Source of the DNA: Hyphomicrobiales bacterium
GTDB lineage: Bacteria; Pseudomonadota; Alphaproteobacteria; Rhizobiales; Aestuariivirgaceae
Assembly: GCA_027031305.1 (NCBI GenBank)
Contig: JALVRJ010000010.1
Span: 1,605-7,651, forward strand
DNA length: 6,047 nucleotides
Direction of reading: 5' to 3'
Shown: piece by piece, positions 1 through 4,712 of the stretch
How the letters are laid out: each line of letters opens with the position of its first letter
How positions within the stretch are numbered: the stretch's first letter is position 1
Position numbers and translations under genes: made by a program
The notes under the pieces: model-generated
Told to the model about the DNA's origin: nothing
What the model saw: only the letters and a program-made list of their open reading frames with translations
Database searches by the model: none

Positions 1-404
1 CGCTCCCATTCGTCCGGAGCCAGCTTGTGGGCCAGCGGTGGCTGGGCGGAGAACCAGGTGGCAAGCGCGGCGATTTCCGCATCCGTGAGGTCGGCGGCCT
101 GCTCGTTCATGATGTCGCTCTTGCGGGCGCTGGAACGGAACAGTTTCAGCTGCTTTTCCAGATATTCGCGGTTCTGCGCCGCCAGGCGCGGGTAGATGGG
201 GTTGGAGGCCTCGCCCCGCTCGCCGTGGCAGAAGACACAGGCCTCGTCGATGATCTCGCGCACCCGCTCCTTAATCGCCGGCGACAGATCGGCCGCGGCC
301 CGGGCATCGCCAGCCACGACGGCGCCCATCCCCAGGGCCAACAGGAGCGACAGAATTCCCTTCCCGCGGGTGGCCCTATTTTTCACGTGCCTGATACAGC
401 TCAT
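1..404 (-). CDS. Secreted class I cytochrome c (c4/c553-like), 3' end missing
   Basis: The visible 134 codons encode a periplasmic monoheme electron carrier. Residues 1-38 look like a Sec signal peptide: basic residues (R5, K8, R10, R13, K15), a hydrophobic stretch around 17-31 and an A-R-A-A-A cleavage region. The heme-binding motif CVFCH is at residues 56-60. A YLEKQLKLF helix (81-89) follows, then a likely axial ligand M99 and the usual C-terminal helix LTDAEIAALATWF (106-118). This order matches the cytochrome c4/c553 fold. The start is ATG at 404, preceded on the minus strand by AGGGAAG about 7 nt upstream. After the helix the protein continues with LAHKLAPDEWER, so it is longer than a minimal c553; a second heme domain or another extension could lie outside the window. 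It is divergent from the rubrerythrin gene, and its redox partner cannot be read from here. Confidence 0.9.
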   Translation of the reverse strand, partial: MSCIRHVKNRATRGKGILSLLLALGMGAVVAGDARAAADLSPAIKERVREIIDEACVFCHGERGEASNPIYPRLAAQNREYLEKQLKLFRSSARKSDIMNEQAADLTDAEIAALATWFSAQPPLAHKLAPDEWE

Positions 405-509
405 GCGGTGACTTCCCTTTGGTATTTTGCAGCCATCCCCGGCCTTTTCGCCTGGCCAAATGAACCATGCCCGCGCGTCAGGCTCAAGCGGCGGAGCATG
501 GCGGAGGAA

Positions 510-530
510 GGAAAATTTCCATATGGAAAA
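510..530. promoter_or_regulatory. Overlapping palindromes with three GGAAA half-sites, candidate regulator site
   Basis: Two perfect inverted repeats share an arm. GGAAA-A-TTTCC spans 510-520 and TTTCCATATGGAAA spans 516-529. Read as half-sites, there is GGAAAA at 510-515, its inverse TTTCC at 516-520, and GGAAAA again at 525-530; the two direct copies are 15 bp apart. The cluster ends 13 bp before the -35 hexamer of the rubrerythrin promoter, a position typical of activator sites. It also lies about 105-125 bp upstream of the divergent cytochrome c start, so it could serve either gene. I do not recognise the cognate regulator. AT-rich palindromes can also arise by chance. Confidence 0.4.
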
Positions 531-543
531 CATGGGAAGCCCC

Positions 544-571
544 TTGACTTCGGATTTCTTATTGGAATAAT
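544..571 (+). promoter_or_regulatory. Sigma70-type promoter for the rubrerythrin gene
   Basis: TTGACT (544-549, 5 of 6 to TTGACA) and AATAAT (566-571, 5 of 6 to TATAAT) are separated by 16 bp. Transcription would start near 577-580, giving a leader of about 122-125 nt before the rubrerythrin ATG. It is the best promoter match I found in the window. The direction agrees with the gene, and the surrounding DNA is locally AT-rich in an otherwise GC-rich window. Confidence 0.65.
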
Positions 572-577
572 TCTAAT
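561..577. promoter_or_regulatory. Irr/PerR/Fur-family-type operator over the -10 box
   Basis: The 17-mer ATTGGAATAATTCTAAT is a palindrome centred on A569. Seven of the eight position pairs are complementary; only G564/T574 fails. The core TTGGAATAATTCTAA differs at one base from the Irr iron-control element written as TTAGAA-N3-TTCTAA, and has the 7-1-7 layout shared by Fur and PerR boxes. It contains the whole candidate -10 hexamer (566-571), so binding would block RNA polymerase. The Fur superfamily is the natural candidate and the target genes handle iron and peroxide. Which member binds (Irr, PerR or Fur) cannot be decided from sequence, and no regulator gene is present in the window. 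Confidence 0.6.
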
Positions 578-607
578 TAGATGATCGTGAACCTTTCTCG
601 GTCGCGC

Positions 608-658
608 CTGCCCGGCCACTCCCCCGCCGGGCGGCGTGTTGCGCGGAGAATGTCCGCG
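608..658 (+). other. Two hairpins in the rubrerythrin 5' leader
   Basis: GCCCGGC (610-616) pairs with GCCGGGC (626-632) across a 9-nt loop. The stem can extend by a wobble pair and one more pair to 608-634. CGCGGA (642-647) pairs with TCCGCG (653-658) around the loop GAATG. Neither is followed by a T-run, so neither looks like an intrinsic terminator. Both would be in the leader RNA if transcription starts near 578. The second stem ends 28 nt before the Shine-Dalgarno sequence, which stays free. A role in mRNA stability or translation is possible but unproven. Chance GC-rich pairing is the alternative. Confidence 0.35.
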
Positions 659-686
659 AGGGGGAAACGATTGCAAATGGATAGCC

Positions 687-694
687 AAGGAGGA
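687..694 (+). promoter_or_regulatory. Shine-Dalgarno sequence fixing the rubrerythrin start
   Basis: AAGGAGGA lies 7 nt before the ATG at 702. It selects that start over an in-frame GTG at 636, which would add 22 residues with no resemblance to rubrerythrin and would place the ribosome site inside the coding region. Confidence 0.85.
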
Positions 695-701
695 AACCAG
701 C

Positions 702-1124
702 ATGGCTGATCTGAAAGGATCGAAGACGGAGGAGAACCTGAAGGCAGCATTCGCCGGCGAGAGCCAGGCCAACCGGCGCTATCTCTACTTCGCCCAGCAG
801 GCGGACGTGGAGGGCTACAACGACGTGGCCGCCCTGTTCCGCTCCACCGCGGAGGGCGAGACGGGCCATGCCTTTGGCCATCTCGAGTATCTGGAGCAGG
901 TGGGCGACCCGGCCACGGGGCTTCCCATCGGCAACACCCAGGACAACCTGAAGGCGGCCGTGGCGGGCGAAACCTACGAATACACCGACATGTATCCGGG
1001 CATGGCCAAGACCGCCCGCGAGGAGGGCTTCGACGAGATCGCCGACTGGTTCGAGACGCTGGCCAAGGCCGAGCGTTCGCACGCCAACCGCTACCAGAAG
1101 GCGCTGGACGAGCTGGAGGCGTAA
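702..1124 (+). CDS. Rubrerythrin family protein, diiron domain only
   Basis: This 140-residue, four-helix, ferritin-like diiron protein probably reduces H2O2 in the cytoplasm. All expected ligands are visible: E20 in the GESQANRRY helix, E53 and H56 (ExxH), E90 and E93 in the second half ([15 protein letters not shown]), and E124 and H127 (second ExxH). The internal duplication of rubrerythrins shows as NLKAAFAGE (12-20) and NLKAAVAGE (82-90). The C-terminal rubredoxin domain of classical rubrerythrins, with its CxxCG iron site, is absent: the protein ends at DELEA and contains no cysteine. Electrons must therefore come from another protein, and the downstream iron-sulfur protein is a candidate by position. 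The start is set by AAGGAGGA. It is the first gene behind the operator-covered promoter. Family assignment is secure; the peroxidase role comes from the family. Confidence 0.95.
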   Translation: MADLKGSKTEENLKAAFAGESQANRRYLYFAQQADVEGYNDVAALFRSTAEGETGHAFGHLEYLEQVGDPATGLPIGNTQDNLKAAVAGETYEYTDMYPGMAKTAREEGFDEIADWFETLAKAERSHANRYQKALDELEA

Positions 1125-1140
1125 CACACCTGTTGCCGCG

Positions 1141-1195
1141 CCGCGCGCCCGCGAAAGGGAAAAGCTGTTTCCGGGTGCGCGGAGCGGCCCTTTTT
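1141..1195 (+). terminator. Terminator-like or attenuator hairpin after rubrerythrin
   Basis: CCGCGCGCCCG (1141-1151) pairs with CGGGTGCGCGG (1172-1182) as an 11-bp stem with one G-U pair. An inner GAAA/TTTC helix can form at 1159-1162 and 1168-1171. A T5 run follows at 1191-1195, but eight bases after the stem, so this is not a textbook intrinsic terminator. Alternative pairings compete: AAAGGG (1154-1159) with CCCTTT (1188-1193), or GGAAAA (1158-1163) with TTTTCC (1192-1197). It could partly terminate after the rubrerythrin gene, so that the downstream genes are made at a lower level, or act as an mRNA 3' stabiliser. Confidence 0.5.
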
Positions 1196-1264
1196 CCGAG
1201 TCAGTTTATTGAATGATTTGAAGTCGCAACATTTGCCCGGCGAGGCGCAAGGGGAGCCGACATC

Positions 1265-2632
1265 ATGAACGAGAAGAAGACCACCGAAGGCGCGCGCGAA
1301 GGAAACCTGGAGGCGCCGCAGCGCCATCCGGTGAAGTGGCGGGATCCGGCCTTTTATGACGAAGAGGCGCTGCTGAAGGAGATGGAGCGCGTCTTCGACC
1401 TCTGCCATGGCTGCCGGCGCTGCGTGAACCTGTGCAATGCCTTCCCCACCCTGTTCGACCTGGTGGACGAATCGCCGACCATGGAAATCGACGGCGTGGA
1501 CAAGAACGATTACTGGAAGGTCGTGGACGAATGCTACCTGTGCGATTTGTGCTTCATGACCAAGTGCCCCTACACGCCGCCGCATCCGTGGAACATCGAC
1601 TTCCCGCACCTGATGCTGCAGGGCAAGGCGTTCCAATATCGCAAGAAGGGCGCGAAGCTGCGCGACAGGCTGCTGACCAGCACCGACCTCATGGGCAGGT
1701 TCTTCGCCAGACCGCTCATCGCCCAGGCGGTGAACGCGGCGAACCGCATCAATCCGCTGCGCAAGGCGCTGGAAGGATCCTTCGCCATCAACCACGAGGC
1801 GTGGATTCCGCCCTTCGCGCCGAAGACGGCGGCGAAGCGCCTGAAGGACTACCGGGGGCGCGACGGCCAGGCGGAGCCGGCGGGGCGCACGACGGGCAAG
1901 GTGGCGGTGTTCCTCACCTGCTATGCCAACCACAACGAGCCGAAGGTGGCGGAAGACCTGGTGAAGGTGCTGGAGCACAACGGCCTCGTCGTGCGCGTGG
2001 CCGAATACAAAAGCTGCTGCGGGATGCCGAAGATGGAGCTGGGCGACATGGAGGCCGTGGCGCGCATGAAGGAAGCCAACATCCCCTATCTGGCGCAACT
2101 GGTGGACGAGGGCTTCGATTTCGTGGCGCCGGTGCCTTCCTGCGCGCTGATGTTCCGGCAAGAGCTGCCGCTGCTGTTCCCCGATGACCCGCAGGTGCAG
2201 AAGGTGGCGAAGGCCTTCTTCGACCCGTTCGAATATCTGTTCGAGCGCCACCGCGAGGGCAAGATGAACACCGACTTCCGGCAAGGGCTGGGTCGCGTGG
2301 TCTATCACGCCGCCTGTCACCAGCGGGTGCAGAACATCGGCCGCAAGACCATGGAGGTTTTAAAACTCATTCCGGATACGGAAGTGAGGATCGTGGAGCG
2401 CTGCTCCGGCCATGACGGCACCTATGCGGTGAAGGCGGAGCATCACGAGGCGGCGGTGAAGATCGGCCGTCCCGTCGCCCGCCAGGTGCAGAGCCAGAAG
2501 GCGGATCATTACGGCTCTGACTGCCCCATGGCAGGCCATCACATCGAGCACATCTATGAGGAACACCTGAAGGCCGGCGAAAGGGAAGTGGAGCACCCCA
2601 TCAGCCTGCTGCGCAAGGCCTACGGCATTTGA
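1265..2632 (+). CDS. HdrC/HdrB-like (CCG domain) iron-sulfur oxidoreductase of the rubrerythrin-associated type
   Basis: This 455-residue soluble protein fuses an HdrC-like ferredoxin part to HdrB/GlpC-like CCG domains; its likely role is electron transfer. Cluster motif 1 is C47-x2-C50-x2-C53-x3-C57. Motif 2 is C90-x2-C93-x2-C96-x4-C101-P, with one extra residue against the classical spacing. CCG domain 1 has C219, C251-C252-G and C293, but C293 lacks the second cysteine of a CxxC. CCG domain 2 is degenerate: C351, then C380-S-G-H-D-G instead of CCG, and C420 alone. This pattern fits, from memory, the iron-sulfur proteins found beside rubrerythrin and DUF3501 genes. The start is ATG at 1265 with GGGGAG 8 nt upstream. 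There is no signal peptide or membrane segment. Passing electrons to the rubredoxin-less rubrerythrin is an inference from gene order. A GlpC-like dehydrogenase subunit is the alternative, but no GlpA/B gene is visible. Confidence 0.88.
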   Translation: MNEKKTTEGAREGNLEAPQRHPVKWRDPAFYDEEALLKEMERVFDLCHGCRRCVNLCNAFPTLFDLVDESPTMEIDGVDKNDYWKVVDECYLCDLCFMTKCPYTPPHPWNIDFPHLMLQGKAFQYRKKGAKLRDRLLTSTDLMGRFFARPLIAQAVNAANRINPLRKALEGSFAINHEAWIPPFAPKTAAKRLKDYRGRDGQAEPAGRTTGKVAVFLTCYANHNEPKVAEDLVKVLEHNGLVVRVAEYKSCCGMPKMELGDMEAVARMKEANIPYLAQLVDEGFDFVAPVPSCALMFRQELPLLFPDDPQVQKVAKAFFDPFEYLFERHREGKMNTDFRQGLGRVVYHAACHQRVQNIGRKTMEVLKLIPDTEVRIVERCSGHDGTYAVKAEHHEAAVKIGRPVARQVQSQKADHYGSDCPMAGHHIEHIYEEHLKAGEREVEHPISLLRKAYGI

Positions 2633-2687
2633 CGACACGGCGTTTGAAGAGGAGAAGAACACCACACGACACAATATCATTACCTTA

Positions 2688-2773
2688 CTCGTCACCCCGG
2701 CGAAAGCCGGGGTGACGAGCCACAGACTCATGTGTTCATGGCCCGGGATGCCGGCTTTCGCCGGCATGACGAG
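2688..2773. repeat. Inverted pair of dispersed palindromic repeat units (MPAKAGI-type)
   Basis: Unit A is a perfect hairpin: a 14-nt arm CTCGTCACCCCGGC (2688-2701), loop GAAA, and its exact complement at 2706-2719. Unit B lies in the opposite orientation: ATGCCGGC (2748-2755), loop TTTC, GCCGGCAT (2760-2767). The outer 23 bases at 2688-2710 match the complement of 2751-2773 at 21 positions, so the pair can also fold into one long cruciform. On the minus strand it reads as MPAKAGIPG and TPAFAGVTS, a peptide signature I recognise from spurious ORFs over a widespread proteobacterial intergenic repeat. It sits between the iron-sulfur gene and the ferritin-like gene. It may act as an mRNA end, a stabiliser or a weak terminator, though no T-run follows. 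Confidence 0.85.
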
Positions 2774-2796
2774 ATGAATGTCGTTAAGTGCGGAAA

Positions 2797-2803
2797 AGGA
2801 GGT
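2797..2803 (+). promoter_or_regulatory. Shine-Dalgarno sequence fixing the ferritin-like gene start
   Basis: AGGAGGT lies 6 nt before the ATG at 2810. It excludes an in-frame GTG at 2732, which would begin inside the palindromic repeat and add 26 residues encoded partly by that repeat. Confidence 0.85.
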
Positions 2804-2809
2804 AAGATC

Positions 2810-3115
2810 ATGGCCAACGAAGGATATCACGAACCGGTTGAGGAGCTGTCGGCCGAGGCGCGCGATCTGCATCGCGCCATCACCTCCCTGATGGAGGAGC
2901 TGGAGGCGGTGGACTGGTACAACCAGCGCATGGAAGCCTGCAAGGACGAGGAGCTGCGCGCCATTCTCGAACACAACAGGGATGAAGAGAAGGAGCACGC
3001 GGCCATGATCCTGGAATGGATCCGCCGCCGCGATCCGGCCTTCGACCGCGAGCTGCGCGACTGGTTGTTCACCGACAGGCCCCTGAAGCCGACGCACCAC
3101 AAGCGCGAGGATTGA
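2810..3115 (+). CDS. Encapsulated-ferritin (EncFtn) family ferroxidase, no visible targeting tail
   Basis: The 101-residue protein strongly resembles, from memory, the R. rubrum encapsulated ferritin, a short two-helix ferritin-like protein that forms its diiron ferroxidase site between subunits. Shared blocks include MEELEAVDWY (28-37) and HNRDEEKEHAAM (55-66). The ferroxidase ligands correspond to E30, E60 and H63. E29 and E32 match the accessory metal sites, and W36 and Y37 are also kept. LEWIRRRD (68-75) and LFTDRPL (86-92) complete the conserved core. The protein ends soon after, with PTHHKRED. EncFtn proteins that load into encapsulin nanocompartments carry a linker and a short targeting peptide there; none is visible. 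No encapsulin gene occurs in the window. The downstream DUF3501 gene starts 14 nt after the stop, so the two are probably co-transcribed. Fe(II) oxidation is family knowledge. Lack of encapsulation is an inference. Confidence 0.9.
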   Translation: MANEGYHEPVEELSAEARDLHRAITSLMEELEAVDWYNQRMEACKDEELRAILEHNRDEEKEHAAMILEWIRRRDPAFDRELRDWLFTDRPLKPTHHKRED

Positions 3116-3129
3116 CTGGAGGAAGCCCC

Positions 3130-3750
3130 ATGACCACCGACACCATGACCCGCAAGGGTGAAAAGAAGATTGGTCCGCTGACCCGCGAAGACCTGTTCTC
3201 GCTGGAGGAATACGCGGTCGAGCGGCCCGAGTTCCGCAAGAGGATCATCGCGCACAAGAAGAACCGCATCGTGCCCGTGGGGCCGAACGCCACCATCCAC
3301 TTCGAGGATTCGCTCACCATGCAGTATCAGATTCAGGAGATGCTGCGCATCGAGCGCATCTTCGAGCCGCAGGGCATTCAGGAGGAGCTGGATGTTTACA
3401 ACCCGCTGATTCCCACCGGGTCGAACCTGAAGGCCACCTTCATGTTCGAATGGGACGACCCGGAAGAGCGGGTGAAATGGCTGACGAAGCTGGTTGGCGC
3501 GGAAGAGAAAATCTGGGTCAAGGTCGATGGTTTCGACAAGGTCTATGCCATCGCCAACGAGGATCTGGAGCGCTCCACGGAAGAAAAGACATCATCCGTG
3601 CACTTCCTGCGCTTCGAGCTGACGGACGAGATGAAGGAAGCGCTGAAGAACGGCGCGACGCTGATGGTGGGCGTCGATCACCCGGAATATTCATATGCCG
3701 TGGAAGTGCCCAAAAACGTCCGCGCCTCTCTGCTGGAAGACCTGGACTGA
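3130..3750 (+). CDS. DUF3501 family protein
   Basis: The 206 residues match the pattern I know as DUF3501, a family of unknown biochemical function that recurs beside rubrerythrin and Hdr-like iron-sulfur genes. Recognisable conserved blocks are LTREDLFSLEEYA (17-29), RKRIIAHKKNRIVPVGP (36-52), MQYQIQEMLRIERIFE (64-79), LDVYNPLIPTGSNLKATF (87-104), NEDLERS (143-149), SVHFLRFEL (156-164) and GVDH (181-184). It has no cysteine, so it is unlikely to hold an iron-sulfur cluster. It has no signal peptide or transmembrane segment and is rich in charged residues, which suggests a cytoplasmic protein. The start is ATG at 3130 with GGAGG 7 nt upstream; a second ATG five codons later is possible. It is the last gene of the rightward group before the convergent upp gene. 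A role as an assembly or regulatory partner for its neighbours is only a guess from context. Confidence 0.9.
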   Translation: MTTDTMTRKGEKKIGPLTREDLFSLEEYAVERPEFRKRIIAHKKNRIVPVGPNATIHFEDSLTMQYQIQEMLRIERIFEPQGIQEELDVYNPLIPTGSNLKATFMFEWDDPEERVKWLTKLVGAEEKIWVKVDGFDKVYAIANEDLERSTEEKTSSVHFLRFELTDEMKEALKNGATLMVGVDHPEYSYAVEVPKNVRASLLEDLD

Positions 3751-3770
3751 GGAGCGAAAGGAACGATGAG

Positions 3771-3803
3771 GAAGCACCAATGGCGAAGCCCCATTGGCGC
3801 TTC
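3771..3803. terminator. Stem-loop between convergent DUF3501 and upp genes
   Basis: GAAGC-A-CCAATGG (3771-3783) pairs with CCATTGG-C-GCTTC (3791-3803), interrupted by one A/C mismatch and closed by a 7-nt loop. It lies 20 nt after the DUF3501 stop and 33 nt past the upp stop, where a shared bidirectional terminator is expected. Neither flank has a proper T-run, so it may be Rho-assisted or merely a 3' end stabiliser. A smaller stem, CGCCG (3819-3823) with CGGCG (3829-3833), adjoins the upp stop. Confidence 0.45.
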
Positions 3804-3836
3804 TCCAGGGGCCTTGCCCGCCGATGGCCGGCGAGA

Positions 3837-4469
3837 TCAGCGGGTGCCGAACAGGCGGTCGCCGGCATCGCCCAAGCCGGGCACGATATAGCCCTGGTCG
3901 TTCAGGCGCTCGTCCACGGCGGCGGTGATGATGCGCACGTCCGGATGATGGCGGGAGAGGTTTTCCACGCCCTCCGGGGCGGCCAGAAGGCACATGAAGC
4001 GCACGTCCCTGGCGCCGGCTTCCTTGACGATATCGATGGCGGCGACGGCGGAATTGCCGGTGGCCAACATGGGATCGAGCATGACCGTGGTGCGCTTGTC
4101 CATCTCCCTGGGCAGCTTGCTGTAATACTGCACGGGCTTGAGCGTTTCCTCGTTGCGGAACAGGCCGATGAACCCCACCCGCGCCAGCGGCACCAGTTCC
4201 AACATGCCGTCCAGCAGGCCAATGCCGGCGCGCAGGATGGGCACCAGCGCCAGTTTCTTGCCCTTCAGGATCGGCGCATCCATTTCCGCCAGCGGCGTCT
4301 CGATGCGTTGCGTGGTGAGCGGCAGGTCGCGCAGCGTCTCGTAGCCCAGCAACAGCGATATCTCCTTGAGCAGGCGGCGGAATTGCGCCGAGGAGGTGGT
4401 CTTCTCGCGCATAAGGGTGAGCTTGTGCTGGATCAACGGGTGGTCGACGAGGACGAGATTCTCGCTCAT
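3837..4469 (-). CDS. upp: Uracil phosphoribosyltransferase
   Basis: This cytoplasmic pyrimidine salvage enzyme converts uracil and PRPP to UMP and pyrophosphate. The 210-residue length is normal for the family. Visible signatures are the N-terminal [14 protein letters not shown] (9-22), TPLAEMDAP (58-66), [14 protein letters not shown] (76-89), [19 protein letters not shown] (102-120), the PRPP-binding loop [10 protein letters not shown] (132-141) and the uracil-site region [17 protein letters not shown] (193-209). The PRPP loop has N139 where many homologues have a second glycine, a mild variation. The start is ATG at 4469 with GGAGAG 5 nt upstream; the reading frame stays open further upstream but that part does not resemble the family. 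It is divergent from the uracil-permease-like gene and convergent with DUF3501. No clear promoter could be assigned on this strand. Confidence 0.97.
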   Translation of the reverse strand: MSENLVLVDHPLIQHKLTLMREKTTSSAQFRRLLKEISLLLGYETLRDLPLTTQRIETPLAEMDAPILKGKKLALVPILRAGIGLLDGMLELVPLARVGFIGLFRNEETLKPVQYYSKLPREMDKRTTVMLDPMLATGNSAVAAIDIVKEAGARDVRFMCLLAAPEGVENLSRHHPDVRIITAAVDERLNDQGYIVPGLGDAGDRLFGTR

Positions 4470-4712
4470 GACGGCTCTCCAGGGAATGGTTGGTGGCGGG
4501 TGGCGCGATGGTAGGCAAGGCCACGGCGGCAGAAAAGCCCGGCAGGCAGGGTTATCAACAGGCGGTGCATCGCACCCTTGCCGCAACCGGCGACACAAGG
4601 CAAGGTGTCGCCGCACGCGGGGGGCAGCCTCGGCCCGCCCTTTTCCTGATGTCACAATCACTTCCGGAATCACACCACACGACATTCCACGTCCATGCGG
4701 GGAGGGGACAGG
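4470..4712. other. Divergent upp / permease control region
   Basis: This 243-bp spacer must carry the start signals of both divergent genes. I find no convincing -35/-10 pair for either. It holds two hairpins (described separately). The T-run at 4641-4644 is too short and too far from a stem to call a terminator. No ORF of credible composition fills it. Confidence 0.6.
4564..4613. other. Hairpin pair with pseudoknot potential in the upp/permease spacer
   Basis: CGGCGACAC (4588-4596) and GTGTCGCCG (4605-4613) form a perfect 9-bp stem with an 8-nt loop. The loop contains GGCAAG (4599-4604), which is complementary to CTTGCC at 4577-4582. A smaller hairpin, GGTGC-ATC-GCACC (4564-4576), adjoins it. 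On the minus strand, the upp leader, the order stem arm, loop CTTGCC, stem arm, GTTGC, GGCAAG gives an H-type pseudoknot topology, although the connecting loops are tight. It could be a leader control element for upp or for the permease, or a protein-binding palindrome. I recognise no known riboswitch or PyrR-binding motif. Confidence 0.4.

Noticed and set aside
636..701. N-terminal extension of the rubrerythrin gene from GTG at 636
   Set aside because: The extension does not resemble rubrerythrin and contains the strong AAGGAGGA site that serves the ATG at 702.
401..772. Minus-strand reading frame overlapping the cytochrome c start and the rubrerythrin 5' end
   Set aside because: It crosses the promoter, operator and rubrerythrin start, and its product has no recognisable family features.
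1205..1235. Possible FNR-type site with two TTGAA repeats before the iron-sulfur gene
   Set aside because: The repeats are direct, not inverted as FNR requires, and no convincing promoter accompanies them.
1091..2320. 409-codon minus-strand reading frame
   Set aside because: It is antisense to the iron-sulfur gene, its composition (His/Arg/Leu-rich, low complexity) is typical of a GC-rich shadow frame, and it has no recognisable domain.
2732..2809. N-terminal extension of the ferritin-like gene into the repeat
   Set aside because: It would be encoded partly by the palindromic repeat, and AGGAGGT correctly serves the ATG at 2810.
2360..3100. Long minus-strand reading frame containing MPAKAGI and TPAFAGVT peptides
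   Set aside because: This peptide pair is the translation of the intergenic repeat, and the rest runs antisense to two well-supported genes.
3766..3891. Small plus-strand ORF after DUF3501 (begins MRKHQW, 42 codons including stop) with an AAAGGAA ribosome-like site
   Set aside because: It runs through the convergent stem-loop and into the antisense of upp, with no recognisable features, so chance is more likely.
3450..4514. 354-codon plus-strand reading frame
   Set aside because: It overlaps DUF3501 out of frame and runs antisense through upp, both of which are secure family members.
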